Under the pieces are notes generated by a model. The model was not told the DNA's origin. It saw nothing but the letters and a program-made list of their open reading frames with translations, and made no database searches. Of a stretch of DNA of 64,000 nucleotides, positions 46,743-56,022 are shown in pieces. Source of the stretch: Alcanivorax sp. DG881. Its GTDB lineage: Bacteria > Pseudomonadota > Gammaproteobacteria > Pseudomonadales > Alcanivoracaceae. Each line of letters starts with the position of its first letter. Position 1 is the first letter of the stretch. Both the position numbers and the translations under genes were made by a program. The stretch spans positions 3,369,725-3,433,724 of the forward strand of contig NZ_DS989915.1 of NCBI RefSeq assembly GCF_000155615.1, read 5' to 3'.

Positions 46743-48035
46743 TTATTCCCAGGAAAGCGCCCCGCCCACCTGGTACTCAGTGACCCGGGTTTCGAAGAAG
46801 TTTTTCTCCTTGCGCAGGTCCATGATTTCGCTCATCCACGGGAACGGGTTGTTCACGCCTTTGAACTGTTCTGGCAGGCCCAGCTGGGCCAGGCGACGGT
46901 TGGCGATGAACTGCAGGTATTCTTCCATCATCGCGGCGTTCATGCCCAGTACACCGCGCGGCATGGTGTCGCGAGCGTACTGGATTTCCAGCTCGGCGCC
47001 TTCCAGGATCATCTGGGTGGCTTTGTCGCGCATCTGGGCATCCCACAGGTGCGGGTTTTCCAGTTTGATCTGGTTGATCACGTCGATGCCGAAGTTCACG
47101 TGCATGGATTCGTCACGCAGGATGTACTGGAACTGCTCGGCGACGCCGGTCATCTTGTTGCGACGACCCATGGAGAGGATCTGGGTGAAGCCGCAATAGA
47201 AGAAGATGCCTTCCAGTACGCAATAGAACGCGATCAGGTTTTCCAGCAGGGCCTTGTCGGTTTCCACGGTGCCGGTGGTGAACTCCGGGTCGGACAGGTC
47301 GCGGGTGTACTGGATGCCCCACTGCGCTTTCTTGGCGACGGAGGGGATCTCCTGATACATGTTGAAGATTTCGCCTTCGTCCATGCCCAGTGATTCGATG
47401 CAGTACTGGTAGGCGTGGGTATGAATGGCTTCTTCAAAGGACTGACGCAGGATGTACTGGCGGCATTCCGGGTTGGTGATCAGGCGGTAGATGGCCAGCA
47501 CCAGGTTGTTGGCGACCAGGGAGTCGGCGGTGGAGAAAAAGCCCAGGTTGCGTTTGACGATGCGGCGCTCGTCGTCGGTGAGGCCGTCGGCTTTCTTCCA
47601 CAACGCCAGGTCGGCGTTCATGTTCACTTCCTGGGGCATCCAGTGGTTGGCGCAGCCATCCAGGTATTTCTGCCAAGCCCAGTCGTATTTGAATGGAACC
47701 AACTGGTTCAGGTCGGCGCGGCAGTTGATCATGCGCTTGTCGTCAACTTCCACACGGCCAGAGGCGCCTTCCAGCTCGGCAACGCCTTCTTCGATATCCA
47801 TCTTGGCCACGGTGGCCTGGGCGCGGGCTACGGCGTCTGAGGCGGCTCGGGCGGCGGCGGTGTTGTCTCGTCGTTGTTGCTCGACTCCATCATCCGCAGT
47901 ACTTCCCGTTCCCGGTGCTTTAGCTTCAGGTGCCGCTTGGTCAGATACCGTCTCAGATTGCGGCGGCGTTGCGCTTGCGGGCTGCGGTTTGGCGACAGGC
48001 GTCTCTTGCGCATTAAATTCGTCCCAGCTCAGCAT
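46743..48035 (-). CDS. nrdB: class Ia ribonucleotide reductase beta subunit NrdB
   Basis: A 430-residue radical-generating subunit. The di-iron/tyrosyl site is visible: [13 protein letters not shown] carries metal ligands and the likely radical tyrosine, and [10 protein letters not shown] holds further ligands. An N-terminal Ala/Pro/Thr-rich extension of about 70 residues precedes the conserved core. Together with NrdA it reduces ribonucleoside diphosphates to deoxy forms. The start at 48035 has GGAGAG upstream; an ATG 21 bases further up has a poorer context. nrdA lies 139 bp upstream with a heptamer repeat between, and a strong terminator follows. Confidence 0.95.
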   Translation of the reverse strand: MLSWDEFNAQETPVAKPQPASATPPQSETVSDQAAPEAKAPGTGSTADDGVEQQRRDNTAAARAASDAVARAQATVAKMDIEEGVAELEGASGRVEVDDKRMINCRADLNQLVPFKYDWAWQKYLDGCANHWMPQEVNMNADLALWKKADGLTDDERRIVKRNLGFFSTADSLVANNLVLAIYRLITNPECRQYILRQSFEEAIHTHAYQYCIESLGMDEGEIFNMYQEIPSVAKKAQWGIQYTRDLSDPEFTTGTVETDKALLENLIAFYCVLEGIFFYCGFTQILSMGRRNKMTGVAEQFQYILRDESMHVNFGIDVINQIKLENPHLWDAQMRDKATQMILEGAELEIQYARDTMPRGVLGMNAAMMEEYLQFIANRRLAQLGLPEQFKGVNNPFPWMSEIMDLRKEKNFFETRVTEYQVGGALSWE

Positions 48036-48099
48036 GTGTTCTCTCCATTCTTTCAAGGGTGGCGCGATGGCGTCACCGGTGGTGCATTCTTTAAGTGGC

Positions 48100-48176
48100 C
48101 TGATGCTGGATGCCTGACGCTGGACGCTTAAAGAAAGGCGTGCGTTGAGCGTCCGGCATCTGGCGTCCGGCGTTTA
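48100..48176. repeat. inverted GACGC heptamer repeat between nrdA and nrdB
   Basis: The left arm 48100-48127 is CTGATGC, TGGATGC, CTGACGC, TGGACGC. The right arm 48142-48176 is GCGTTGA, GCGTCCG, GCATCTG, GCGTCCG, GCGTTTA. The arms are inverted with a 14-base loop. The right arm includes the TAA stop of nrdA. As it separates two genes of one operon, the hairpin could change the NrdA:NrdB ratio. Confidence 0.75.
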
Positions 48177-51062
48177 TTGGCAGGCTTCGCAGTCCGGGTC
48201 ATCCAGGGAGCAGGCCTGGGGCACGTCGGCGGCCTGGCCGAATTCCGCGGCTGGCTCTTCCACCTTGGAGGAAACCCGGTTCAGCTTGCCATCGTTGATG
48301 GTGGATTTTTCGGTCTGGGTGGCGCCGATGGCACGCAGGTAGTAGGTGGTCTTCAGCCCCAGCAACCAGGCCATCTTGTAGGTCACGTCCAGCTTCTTGC
48401 CGTTCGCTTCCGCGATGTACAGGTTCAGGGATTGAGCCTGGTCGATCCATTTCTGGCGACGGCTTGCTGCTTCCACCAGCCAGCGCGGCTCCACTTCAAA
48501 GGCGGTACGGAACTGTTCTTTCAGGTCCGCCGGAATCCGTTCGATGGGCTGTGCGGAGCCATCGTAGTATTTCAGGTCGTTGACCATCACGTTGTCCCAC
48601 AGGCCGCGCTCTTTCAAGGCGCTGACCAGGTACGGGTTGACCACGGTGAACTCGCCGGACAGGTTCGATTTCACGTACAGGTTCTGGTATGTGGGCTCGA
48701 TGGACTGGGAGACCCCGGTGATGTTGGCAATGGTCGCCGTCGGCGCGATGGCCATCACGTTGGAGTTACGCATGCCTTTCTTGGCCATGGCCCGCACGCT
48801 GTCCCAATCCAGGGTCTGGCTGCGATCGACCTTGCAGTAGTCCTCGCCACGCTGGTTGACCAGGATCTCGATGGAGTCGATGGGCAGTACGCCCTGGCTC
48901 CACAGGGAACCGTCGAAGGTCTGGTAGGCACCGCGCTCTTCCGCCAGCTTGGCGGAGGCCTGGATGGCGTAGTAGCTCACCGCTTCCATGGAGTTGTCGG
49001 CAAAGGTCACCGCGTCGCTGGAGGCGTAGCTGATGCCCTGCTTATACAGTGCGTCCTGGAAGCCCATGATGCCCAGGCCCACCGGGCGGTGCTTCATGTT
49101 GGAACGCTCCGCCTGGGGCACGCTGTAGTAGTTGATGTCGATCACGTTATCGAGCATGCGCACGGCGGTGTTGATGGTGCCTTGCAGCTTCTCGATATCC
49201 AGGCCGTTCTCGTCCACGTGCTGGGCCAGGTTCACGGAACCCAGGTTACACACGGCGATTTCTTCCTGGTTGGTGTTCAGGGTGATTTCGGTGCACAGGT
49301 TGGAGGAGTGCACCACGCCCACGTGCTGCTGCGGGCTGCGCAGGTTGCACGGATCCTTGAAGGTGAACCAGGGGTGGCCTGTTTCAAACAGCATGGAGAG
49401 CATCTTGCGCCACAGGTTGATGGCGGGCAGACGCTTGAACAGTTTCAGTTCGCCGCTGCGGGTTTTGGCTTCATATTCCAGGTACGCCTTCTCGAACGCT
49501 TCGCCGTACAGGTCGTGCAGGTCCGGGGCGTCGTTGGGGCTGAACAGGGTCCAGTCTTCTTCGTTGATCACGCGCTTCATGAACAGATCGGGAATCCAGT
49601 TGGCGCTGTTCATGTCGTGGGTACGACGACGGTCATCACCGGTGTTCTTGCGCAGCTCCAGGAATTCCTCGATGTCCATGTGCCAGGTTTCCAGGTAGGC
49701 ACAGACCGCACCTTTACGCTTGCCACCCTGGTTCACGGCCACGGCAGTATCGTTGACCACTTTCAGGAAGGGCACGACACCCTGGGAGCGACCATTGGTG
49801 CCCTTGATGTAGGCGCCCAGTGCGCGCACCGGGGTCCAGTCGTTACCCAGGCCACCGGCAAACTTGGACAGCATGGCGTTGTCCTGGATGGCGCCGTAAA
49901 TGCCGTGCAGGTCATCCGGCACGGTGGTCAGGTAGCAGCTGGATAGCTGCGGGCGCAGGGTGCCGGCGTTGAACAGGGTCGGCGTGGAGCTCATGTAGTC
50001 GAAGCTGGAGAGCAGGTTGTAGAACTCGATGGCGCGGGCTTCGCGGTTGTCTTCTTCCACGGCCAGGCCCATGGCCACACGCATGAAGAAGCACTGGGGC
50101 AGCTCGATGCGGGTGTCGTTGTGGTGGATGAAGTAGCGGTCGTACAGGGTTTGCAGGCCTAGGTAGGAGAACTGCAGGTCGCGGTTGCCATCCAGGGCGG
50201 CGCCCAGTTTGTCCAGGTCGTACTCGGCCAGTTGCGGAGACAGCAGTTCCAGCTCGATGCCTTTGCCGATGTAGGCTTTCAGCGCTTCACCGTAAAGGGC
50301 GTTCATTTCATCGTGGCTGGCGCGTTCGGCGACATTCAGGAACTGCAGGGCTTCGGCGCGGATCTTGTCCATCAGCAGGCGGGCAGTGACCTGGGAGTAG
50401 TTGGGCTCTACTTCGATCATGGTGCGCGCGGTGATCACCATGGAGGTGTTCACGTCGTGGATGGAGACCCCGTCGTACAGGTTCTTCACCGTTTCGGTGA
50501 TGATCTTGTCGGCGTTCACGTCTTCCAGGCCGGAGCAGGCTGCGCGAATCAGGTGCTCAAGGCGCGCCATGTCCAGCGGTGCCTTGCTGCCGTCTTCCAT
50601 GGTGACCGACATGTCCACCTGGTGGGTCGGTGCGGGCAGATCGCTGCTGTGCTCGGCGGCGCGCTTGGAAGCCTGCTGTTCGCGGTACAGCACGTAGTCG
50701 CGGGCGACTTTCTGTTCGCCGTTGCGCATCAGGGCCAGTTCCACCTGGTCCTGAATTTCCTCGATGTGGATGGTGCCACCGGAAGGCATGCGACGCTTGA
50801 ACGTGGCGGAGACCTGTTCGGTCAGGCGCGCCACGGTTTCATGGATGCGGGACGATGCAGCGGCGGTGCCGCCTTCGACAGCCAGGAAAGCCTTGCTGAT
50901 GGCAACGGTAATCTTGTCGTCATCGTAGCTCACTACCTTGCCATTACGCTTGATCACGCGCAGCTGGCCGGGGGCGGTGCTGGCAAGGCTCTGGTCCTGA
51001 TCGTTGCTGTCGCTGGCAGGGGAGCCGGCGTTCTGTGGGTTTTGGCTCATATCCGTTTGCAT
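48174..51062 (-). CDS. nrdA: class Ia ribonucleotide reductase alpha subunit NrdA
   Basis: A 962-residue catalytic subunit, nearly the length of Pseudomonas aeruginosa NrdA. Two N-terminal ATP-cone-like regions are visible: LRVIKRNGKVVSYDDDKITVAISKAF (about 32-57) and a second around residues 150-200 (VDMSVTMEDGSKAPLDMARL). The catalytic core includes NLCTEITLNTN with an active-site cysteine, and the C-terminal shuttle pair is in PDCEACQ. The first ATP-cone normally sets overall activity by ATP/dATP. The start at 51062 follows GGAGAGGG. Upstream are NrdR-like and DnaA boxes. The stop lies at the edge of a heptamer repeat. Confidence 0.96.
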   Translation of the reverse strand: MQTDMSQNPQNAGSPASDSNDQDQSLASTAPGQLRVIKRNGKVVSYDDDKITVAISKAFLAVEGGTAAASSRIHETVARLTEQVSATFKRRMPSGGTIHIEEIQDQVELALMRNGEQKVARDYVLYREQQASKRAAEHSSDLPAPTHQVDMSVTMEDGSKAPLDMARLEHLIRAACSGLEDVNADKIITETVKNLYDGVSIHDVNTSMVITARTMIEVEPNYSQVTARLLMDKIRAEALQFLNVAERASHDEMNALYGEALKAYIGKGIELELLSPQLAEYDLDKLGAALDGNRDLQFSYLGLQTLYDRYFIHHNDTRIELPQCFFMRVAMGLAVEEDNREARAIEFYNLLSSFDYMSSTPTLFNAGTLRPQLSSCYLTTVPDDLHGIYGAIQDNAMLSKFAGGLGNDWTPVRALGAYIKGTNGRSQGVVPFLKVVNDTAVAVNQGGKRKGAVCAYLETWHMDIEEFLELRKNTGDDRRRTHDMNSANWIPDLFMKRVINEEDWTLFSPNDAPDLHDLYGEAFEKAYLEYEAKTRSGELKLFKRLPAINLWRKMLSMLFETGHPWFTFKDPCNLRSPQQHVGVVHSSNLCTEITLNTNQEEIAVCNLGSVNLAQHVDENGLDIEKLQGTINTAVRMLDNVIDINYYSVPQAERSNMKHRPVGLGIMGFQDALYKQGISYASSDAVTFADNSMEAVSYYAIQASAKLAEERGAYQTFDGSLWSQGVLPIDSIEILVNQRGEDYCKVDRSQTLDWDSVRAMAKKGMRNSNVMAIAPTATIANITGVSQSIEPTYQNLYVKSNLSGEFTVVNPYLVSALKERGLWDNVMVNDLKYYDGSAQPIERIPADLKEQFRTAFEVEPRWLVEAASRRQKWIDQAQSLNLYIAEANGKKLDVTYKMAWLLGLKTTYYLRAIGATQTEKSTINDGKLNRVSSKVEEPAAEFGQAADVPQACSLDDPDCEACQ

Positions 51063-51218
51063 GGTGCCCTCTCCGTTGTCGGTGCTGTTCTGTCTATGTT
51101 GTGTGTTGTGGGCGTGGCGTCATCACCACGCAAAACGCCACGACCGCTAGGCCATGGCGTGTTAAATCGTGTCTTGGGTAGTGCCTGGTGGCATCGCGAG
51201 CGCGCGAACCACAATATG

Positions 51219-51234
51219 TTGTGTCTTATCCATG
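51219..51234. promoter_or_regulatory. NrdR-like box
   Basis: CCACAATATGTTGTGT matches the NrdR box form (acacaatatattgtgt) closely and lies about 157 bases upstream of nrdA. NrdR represses ribonucleotide reductase genes in most bacteria. Confidence 0.6.
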
Positions 51235-51427
51235 ACGTTCTGCTTTCCCCTTCTGGTCGGGAAAAGGCTAAATCGCTGATGCGGCTGCACTTTTCCACGC
51301 TGTAGACTGTTTTGTCCTGGGGCGGCGCCTGTTTTACAAAAACCCAACATCTTGGGGTCGGCGTCCAAGTTCAGTACAAGTTATAGTTGCGTCCGCTTTT
51401 TTGCAAGCACTTCGCCTGGGGAAATCT

Positions 51428-51436
51428 TGTGGATAA
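51428..51436. promoter_or_regulatory. DnaA box
   Basis: TGTGGATAA is the exact reverse complement of the strong DnaA box TTATCCACA. A DnaA box in the nrdAB promoter region parallels E. coli, where DnaA links nrdAB expression to replication. Confidence 0.5.
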
Positions 51437-51487
51437 CCTGTGGGGCGATGTGGGTGCAATTAGGGTGCTTTTTTTCTGTGCAGACAC

Positions 51488-51503
51488 ATACTAGATATAG
51501 TGT
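51488..51503. promoter_or_regulatory. second NrdR-like box
   Basis: ATACTAGATATAGTGT matches the palindromic NrdR form (acactatatatagtgt) with few differences. It lies upstream of the DnaA box. Confidence 0.5.
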
Positions 51504-51727
51504 TTGTCAATGGGGAAAAACGGTCACGTGGTGCACTGTGTGCAGGCAGGGGGCGCCATGCGAAAGCGCGGTATGGCGGTTGTTTGTACGATGGGCAGCC
51601 CGAGAGGTTGCCGTGCACAGCGTGTATGCGTATAAACATCCGATAGGGATACGTTTGTTACAGTTCGCCGGGTTGGCGCTGAAACAAAACGACAATAACG
51701 ATACAAATTCAAAAGGATAAGGACGGG

Positions 51728-52450
51728 ATGACAACGGTGCAGGATAACCCGCCAGCCATCATGATCGTAGAAGACGACGAGCGTCTTGCCGATTTAACCT
51801 GTGAATATCTTCAAAGCAACGGCCTGGATGTCACGGTCGTCAGCGACGGTGAAGAAGCCATTCGCCGTATTCGTGCAGAACAACCGGATCTGGTGGTGCT
51901 GGATCTGATGCTGCCCGGCGCCGACGGCCTGACGGTATGCCGTGAAGTGCGCAGTGCCTACAAGAATCCCATCCTCATGCTGACCGCTCGCACGGATGAC
52001 ATGGATCAGGTGCTGGGGCTGGAAATGGGCGCGGATGACTACGTGGCCAAACCGGTGAAACCCCGCGTGTTGCTGGCACGGATTCGTGCCCTGTTGCGCC
52101 GGGTGGAAACCGACAGCGAACGCGACAACTCCCCGGCCCGTCTGGAATTTGGCGCCCTGGTGATCGACAACTCTGCCCGGGAAGTAACCCTGGCGGGTGA
52201 GTCGGTGGACCTGACCAGCGCCGAATATGACTTACTCTGGTTGCTGGCGTCCAATGCGGGCACGGTGCTGTCACGGGAAACGATTTTCGAGAAACTGCGC
52301 GGCATTCAATATGACGGTCAGGATCGTTCTATTGATGTACGCATTTCCCGGATTCGCCCGAAAGTGGGGGACGACCCGGAAAATCCCAAGCGCATCAAGA
52401 CGGTGCGTTCCAAGGGCTATCTGTTCGTCAAGGAAATCGGCGCGGCATAA
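51728..52450 (+). CDS. OmpR-family response regulator (RstA-like)
   Basis: A 240-residue regulator. The receiver domain (about 11-125) has the acidic pair EDD, the phosphorylated aspartate Asp59 in VVLDLMLPG, and the conserved lysine in YVAKPV. The C-terminal winged helix (about 140-236) includes LTSAEYDLLWLL and RSIDVRISRIRPKVG, typical of OmpR/PhoB. The similarity in both proteins of this pair is highest to RstA/RstB. It is followed by the sensor kinase gene after 45 bp, so they form one two-component system. The signal is unknown. Confidence 0.9.
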   Translation: MTTVQDNPPAIMIVEDDERLADLTCEYLQSNGLDVTVVSDGEEAIRRIRAEQPDLVVLDLMLPGADGLTVCREVRSAYKNPILMLTARTDDMDQVLGLEMGADDYVAKPVKPRVLLARIRALLRRVETDSERDNSPARLEFGALVIDNSAREVTLAGESVDLTSAEYDLLWLLASNAGTVLSRETIFEKLRGIQYDGQDRSIDVRISRIRPKVGDDPENPKRIKTVRSKGYLFVKEIGAA

Positions 52451-52495
52451 CGGCTGCTTTGGCCGTCGCGGCGCAGGGATGACGCTGGGTGACGT

Positions 52496-54112
52496 TTGAA
52501 TAGTATTTTCCTGAGGCTCTACGGGGGCCTGCTGCTGGCGCTGTGTTTTATCGGCGCCATCACCTATGGCGCCGTGGAGCTGGTGAACAGCTATCGATCC
52601 GATCTGTACCGGGAGAAAATGGCCCGCGGTACCTTCTTCCTGATGGCGGAGGGCTACCAGCGCTATGAAGCCGGGGAGCGTGATCGCTGGAGCCAGGTGC
52701 TCAGCAAGCTGTTCGGTGCAGAGATAGGCCTGAAGTCCCGCGAGGAGCTGGCGCTGGGCTACCGGGAAACCCTGCATCTGGAAGATGGCCTGGTGGTCAT
52801 GCGCCTGAATGACGATGAAGGCTACGCCGACATTCTGTTCCAGATCCCCGACGAAGACGCCTATATCAACACACGCATGACCAAAGTGTCCGAGCAACAG
52901 GCCCGGGCCACGGCGGTGTTGATCCTCAATCATTTGTCGCATTTTCAGGAGTCCGAGTGGGCTTCGGCACTGGCTGATCTACAGCATCAATTCGGTTATC
53001 CCCTGACACTGGTTCAGCGTGATGACGTTTCCCTGGATGGTGAGCAGGAGCAGCGTCTCAACCGCCGTGAGGTGGTCATTGCCCTGGATGACAGTACCCG
53101 CAGCGATTCCAGCATCCGCATTTATGCGCCGGTGGCGCAGACTGGCAAGCTGCTGATGATCGGCCCACTAAGCCTGTTTGATCAATTCCCCATTGAACTG
53201 TTGCTGATTGCCGGGGCCACCAGCTTGCTGGCGGTGGCGCTGGCCACCTACCTGCAGGTGAGCCCGTTGCAACGGCGGCTGAAACAACTCGACGGTGCGG
53301 TGAGTCAGCTGGGCAGTGGGGATCTGGGGGCCTATGCCAATATTGAAGGCAGTGATGCCATCGGCCAGGTGGCGGCGACCTTTAATGGCATGACGGCGCA
53401 CATTCGCCGGCTTATTGAATCCCAGCGGGAGATGACCCGGGCGGTGAGCCATGAGCTTCGCACCCCGGTGGCGCGCCTGCGTTTTGGCCTGGAGATGCTG
53501 GCGGATATCGAGTCGGCGGAGCGGCGCCGTGAAAAGCTCAATGCCATGGATCACGATATCGAACAGCTGGATCAGTTGATCGACGAAATTCTGACCTATG
53601 CTCGCTTGGAGCAGGGTACGCCCAATATCGAATTCCAGCCGGTGGTGATTGGCGAGCTGTGCGAGCAATTGCGCGATGAGCTGGAAACCATCCGCGATGA
53701 AACCGCCATCGCTGTGGCGAATCCCTATCCGACCCTGGAAGTGGAAGCGGAAGAGCGTTACCTGCACCGGGTGTTGCAGAACCTGGTGACCAATGCCCTG
53801 CGCTATGCCCAATCGCGCATTGTCATGCGAGTGGAAGAGAGCGAGGATCAGGTGGTGATCCATGTGGATGATGATGGCCCCGGCATTCCTGAGCACGAAC
53901 GCGAGCGAGTGTTCAAACCCTTTGCCCGGCTGGATAAAAGCCGTCACCGGGCCAGCGGCGGCTATGGTCTGGGCCTGTCCATCGTGAAGCGGATTGTGGA
54001 TTGGCACGGCGGAGAAATCCGCGTGGATGAAAGCCCGGAAGGCGGTGCCCGCTTTACCGTGACCTTGCCCAAGAGCCAACAGGGCCAGCATGTGCTGGGC
54101 CGGATGAGCTAG
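52496..54112 (+). CDS. sensor histidine kinase (RstB-like)
   Basis: A 538-residue inner-membrane kinase. TM1 about 8-28, periplasmic sensor about 32-230, TM2 about 232-254, HAMP about 255-308, then the HisKA region with phosphorylated His319 in AVSHELRTP, and an ATP-binding domain with NLVTNALRYA, DDGPGIP and GGYGLGLSIVKR. The start is read as TTG at 52496 because no suitable ATG or GTG is in frame before the first membrane helix. It follows the response regulator and should phosphorylate it. The large sensor domain has no recognised ligand motif. Confidence 0.88.
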   Translation: MNSIFLRLYGGLLLALCFIGAITYGAVELVNSYRSDLYREKMARGTFFLMAEGYQRYEAGERDRWSQVLSKLFGAEIGLKSREELALGYRETLHLEDGLVVMRLNDDEGYADILFQIPDEDAYINTRMTKVSEQQARATAVLILNHLSHFQESEWASALADLQHQFGYPLTLVQRDDVSLDGEQEQRLNRREVVIALDDSTRSDSSIRIYAPVAQTGKLLMIGPLSLFDQFPIELLLIAGATSLLAVALATYLQVSPLQRRLKQLDGAVSQLGSGDLGAYANIEGSDAIGQVAATFNGMTAHIRRLIESQREMTRAVSHELRTPVARLRFGLEMLADIESAERRREKLNAMDHDIEQLDQLIDEILTYARLEQGTPNIEFQPVVIGELCEQLRDELETIRDETAIAVANPYPTLEVEAEERYLHRVLQNLVTNALRYAQSRIVMRVEESEDQVVIHVDDDGPGIPEHERERVFKPFARLDKSRHRASGGYGLGLSIVKRIVDWHGGEIRVDESPEGGARFTVTLPKSQQGQHVLGRMS

Positions 54113-54332
54113 GCGAATAGTGACCCCGTTAAGGGTGATGGCGTCGGGCGACAGTACGATATCGTCGGGAGAGCGCAGGCCAGCCCAAGCCCGCAATGGC
54201 CGATAAGGTCTATCGGGTTGGCCGTTATCGTGCAATCTGTCATCTGGCCTTCATTTAAAATACGCTTCCCGTGGTATCTCGCGGTGTTTGTTTGATCCCG
54301 CCCCCCATACTGATAACAAGGTTAGCCGAGTC

Positions 54333-55823
54333 ATGTCTTATATCCTTTCCATCGACCAGGGGACCACCAGTTCCCGCGCCATTGTTTTTGATGCCAGTGG
54401 CCGTGCCTGTGGGCAGGCGCAGAAAGAGTTTCGTCAGCATTTCCCCCAGGATGGCTGGGTGGAACATGACGCCATGGAAATCTGGAATGACACTCTGGCC
54501 ATGTGTCAGCAAGCCTTGCGCAATGCCCGGGTAGAGGCGCAGCAGCTGGCGGCCATTGGTATTACCAACCAGCGCGAAACCACCGTGCTGTGGGATCGGG
54601 AAACCGGCGACCCGCTGGCCAAAGCCATTGTCTGGCAAGACCGGCGTACCGCGTCCACCTGCGAGGCGCTGCGTGATCAGGGCCATGAAGACCAGGTGCG
54701 CAGCAAAACCGGGTTGTTGCTGGACCCGTATTTCTCTGCCACCAAGCTGGCCTGGCTGCTGGATAACGTGCCTGGCGCCCGCCAGCGTGCCGAGGCCGGT
54801 GAACTGGCGTTTGGCACCATTGATAGCTGGCTGCTGTGGCAGCTGACCCGCGGCAAGGTACACGCCACCGACGCCACCAATGCCTCACGGACCCTGTTGT
54901 TCAATATCCACGAGCAGTGCTGGGATGAGGCGTTGCTGGCCTTGTTCAATGTGCCTGCGTCGGTGTTGCCGGACGTGCGTGACAGTGCCGCAGACTTTGG
55001 TACCACCTGCCCGGAACTGCTGGGCGCAGCCGTGCCGGTGGCCGGCATTGCCGGCGACCAGCAGGCGGCGCTGGTGGGGCAGGCTTGCTTTGCCCCGGGG
55101 ATGGTGAAAAGCACCTATGGCACCGGCTGCTTCATGGTCATGAATACCGGCGAGGCGGTGGAATCCCATAACCGTTTGCTGACCACCGTGGGGTATCGCC
55201 TGAATGGCAAGACAACCTATGCGCTGGAAGGCTCCATCTTTGTGGCGGGTGCGGCGATCCAGTGGCTGCGCGATGGCCTCAACCTGATTCGCGATGCCAG
55301 CGAAACTGAAGCCCTGGCCCGCCGTGCCGGTTCCGCCGGCGGGGTGTACCTGGTGCCGGCCTTTACCGGTCTGGGAGCGCCCTGGTGGGACCCCCATGCC
55401 CGGGGAGCCTTGACGGGGCTGACCCGCGACACCGGGATTGCGGAGGTGGTAACGGCGGGGCTGGAAGCGGTGTGCTATCAGTCCCGGGATCTTCTCGATG
55501 CCATGGCGGCGGATTGTGGCACCCGACCGACCACCCTGCGGGTGGACGGGGGCATGGTGGTAAACAACTGGTTGAGCCAGACGTTGTCGGATGTGCTGGG
55601 CGTCTGTGTGGACCGCCCGGTGGTGACCGAAACCACGGCTCTCGGCGCAGCTTATCTGGCGGGCCTGGGGGTCGGGCTATATACATCACTGGATGCCGTG
55701 GCTGAGCAATGGCGCTGTGAACGGGAGTTTTCCCCCCAACTGGATGAACCGGAGCGCCAGAAACGGTATGAGGGCTGGCGGGATGCCGTCGCTCGGGTCT
55801 GTCAGGCTTCGCCGGGTGCCTGA
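54333..55823 (+). CDS. glpK: glycerol kinase GlpK
   Basis: A 496-residue glycerol kinase, converting glycerol and ATP to sn-glycerol 3-phosphate. Seen are the N-terminal phosphate loop [10 protein letters not shown], the [15 protein letters not shown] segment, the [12 protein letters not shown]-like region near [12 protein letters not shown], and [12 protein letters not shown] in the C-terminal half. No glpF or glpD gene is adjacent, so it is a stand-alone gene. It feeds glycerol from lipids into central metabolism, fitting a lipid-using organism. The start at 54333 gives [14 protein letters not shown] lies about 12 bases upstream. Confidence 0.96.
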   Translation: MSYILSIDQGTTSSRAIVFDASGRACGQAQKEFRQHFPQDGWVEHDAMEIWNDTLAMCQQALRNARVEAQQLAAIGITNQRETTVLWDRETGDPLAKAIVWQDRRTASTCEALRDQGHEDQVRSKTGLLLDPYFSATKLAWLLDNVPGARQRAEAGELAFGTIDSWLLWQLTRGKVHATDATNASRTLLFNIHEQCWDEALLALFNVPASVLPDVRDSAADFGTTCPELLGAAVPVAGIAGDQQAALVGQACFAPGMVKSTYGTGCFMVMNTGEAVESHNRLLTTVGYRLNGKTTYALEGSIFVAGAAIQWLRDGLNLIRDASETEALARRAGSAGGVYLVPAFTGLGAPWWDPHARGALTGLTRDTGIAEVVTAGLEAVCYQSRDLLDAMAADCGTRPTTLRVDGGMVVNNWLSQTLSDVLGVCVDRPVVTETTALGAAYLAGLGVGLYTSLDAVAEQWRCEREFSPQLDEPERQKRYEGWRDAVARVCQASPGA

Positions 55824-55862
55824 GAACAGTAAATGGCATAAAAATCAGGGGTTTTGCCGTCG

Positions 55863-55960
55863 GTAAAATGCGTTTTACAACGATGAGCGGTTCGGTTTAG
55901 GGGATGGTCAAACTGTGACGGAGTAGGCACTTGGTATTACTATTGGTTCAATATTAATAC
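55863..55960. promoter_or_regulatory. AT-rich region with two inverted repeats before cyclase pair
   Basis: GTAAAA-TGCG-TTTTAC (55863-55878) and GTATTA...TAATAC (55934-55960) lie upstream of the first diguanylate cyclase gene in an AT-rich patch. The first hairpin could end glpK transcription; the second could be a promoter or operator. Confidence 0.4.
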
Positions 55961-56022
55961 TAATTTGCTATCAGTTGGTGCGGTTGCTAGTGGGAGAGGG
56001 GCGCACCGAATCGGGAATCCGC

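Larger units (their letters stand above)
51063..51727. other. divergent nrdAB / two-component promoter region
   Basis: A 665-bp region between nrdA (leftward) and the response regulator gene (rightward). It holds two NrdR-like boxes and a DnaA box. Repeated short GTGGCGT/ACGCCAC blocks occur at 51114-51165. The right part is AT-richer and should contain the response-regulator promoter. No protein gene is supported despite open frames. Confidence 0.5.

Noticed and set aside
51352-51720. 122-codon plus-strand frame upstream of the response regulator
   Set aside because: Its start lies in the nrd regulatory region, there is no ribosome site, and the Cys/Trp-rich composition looks like non-coding DNA read by chance.
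54113-54235. Possible minus-strand gene extending past the histidine kinase stop
   Set aside because: The frame is the antisense shadow of the kinase; the extra part has no start signal and no homology I recognise.
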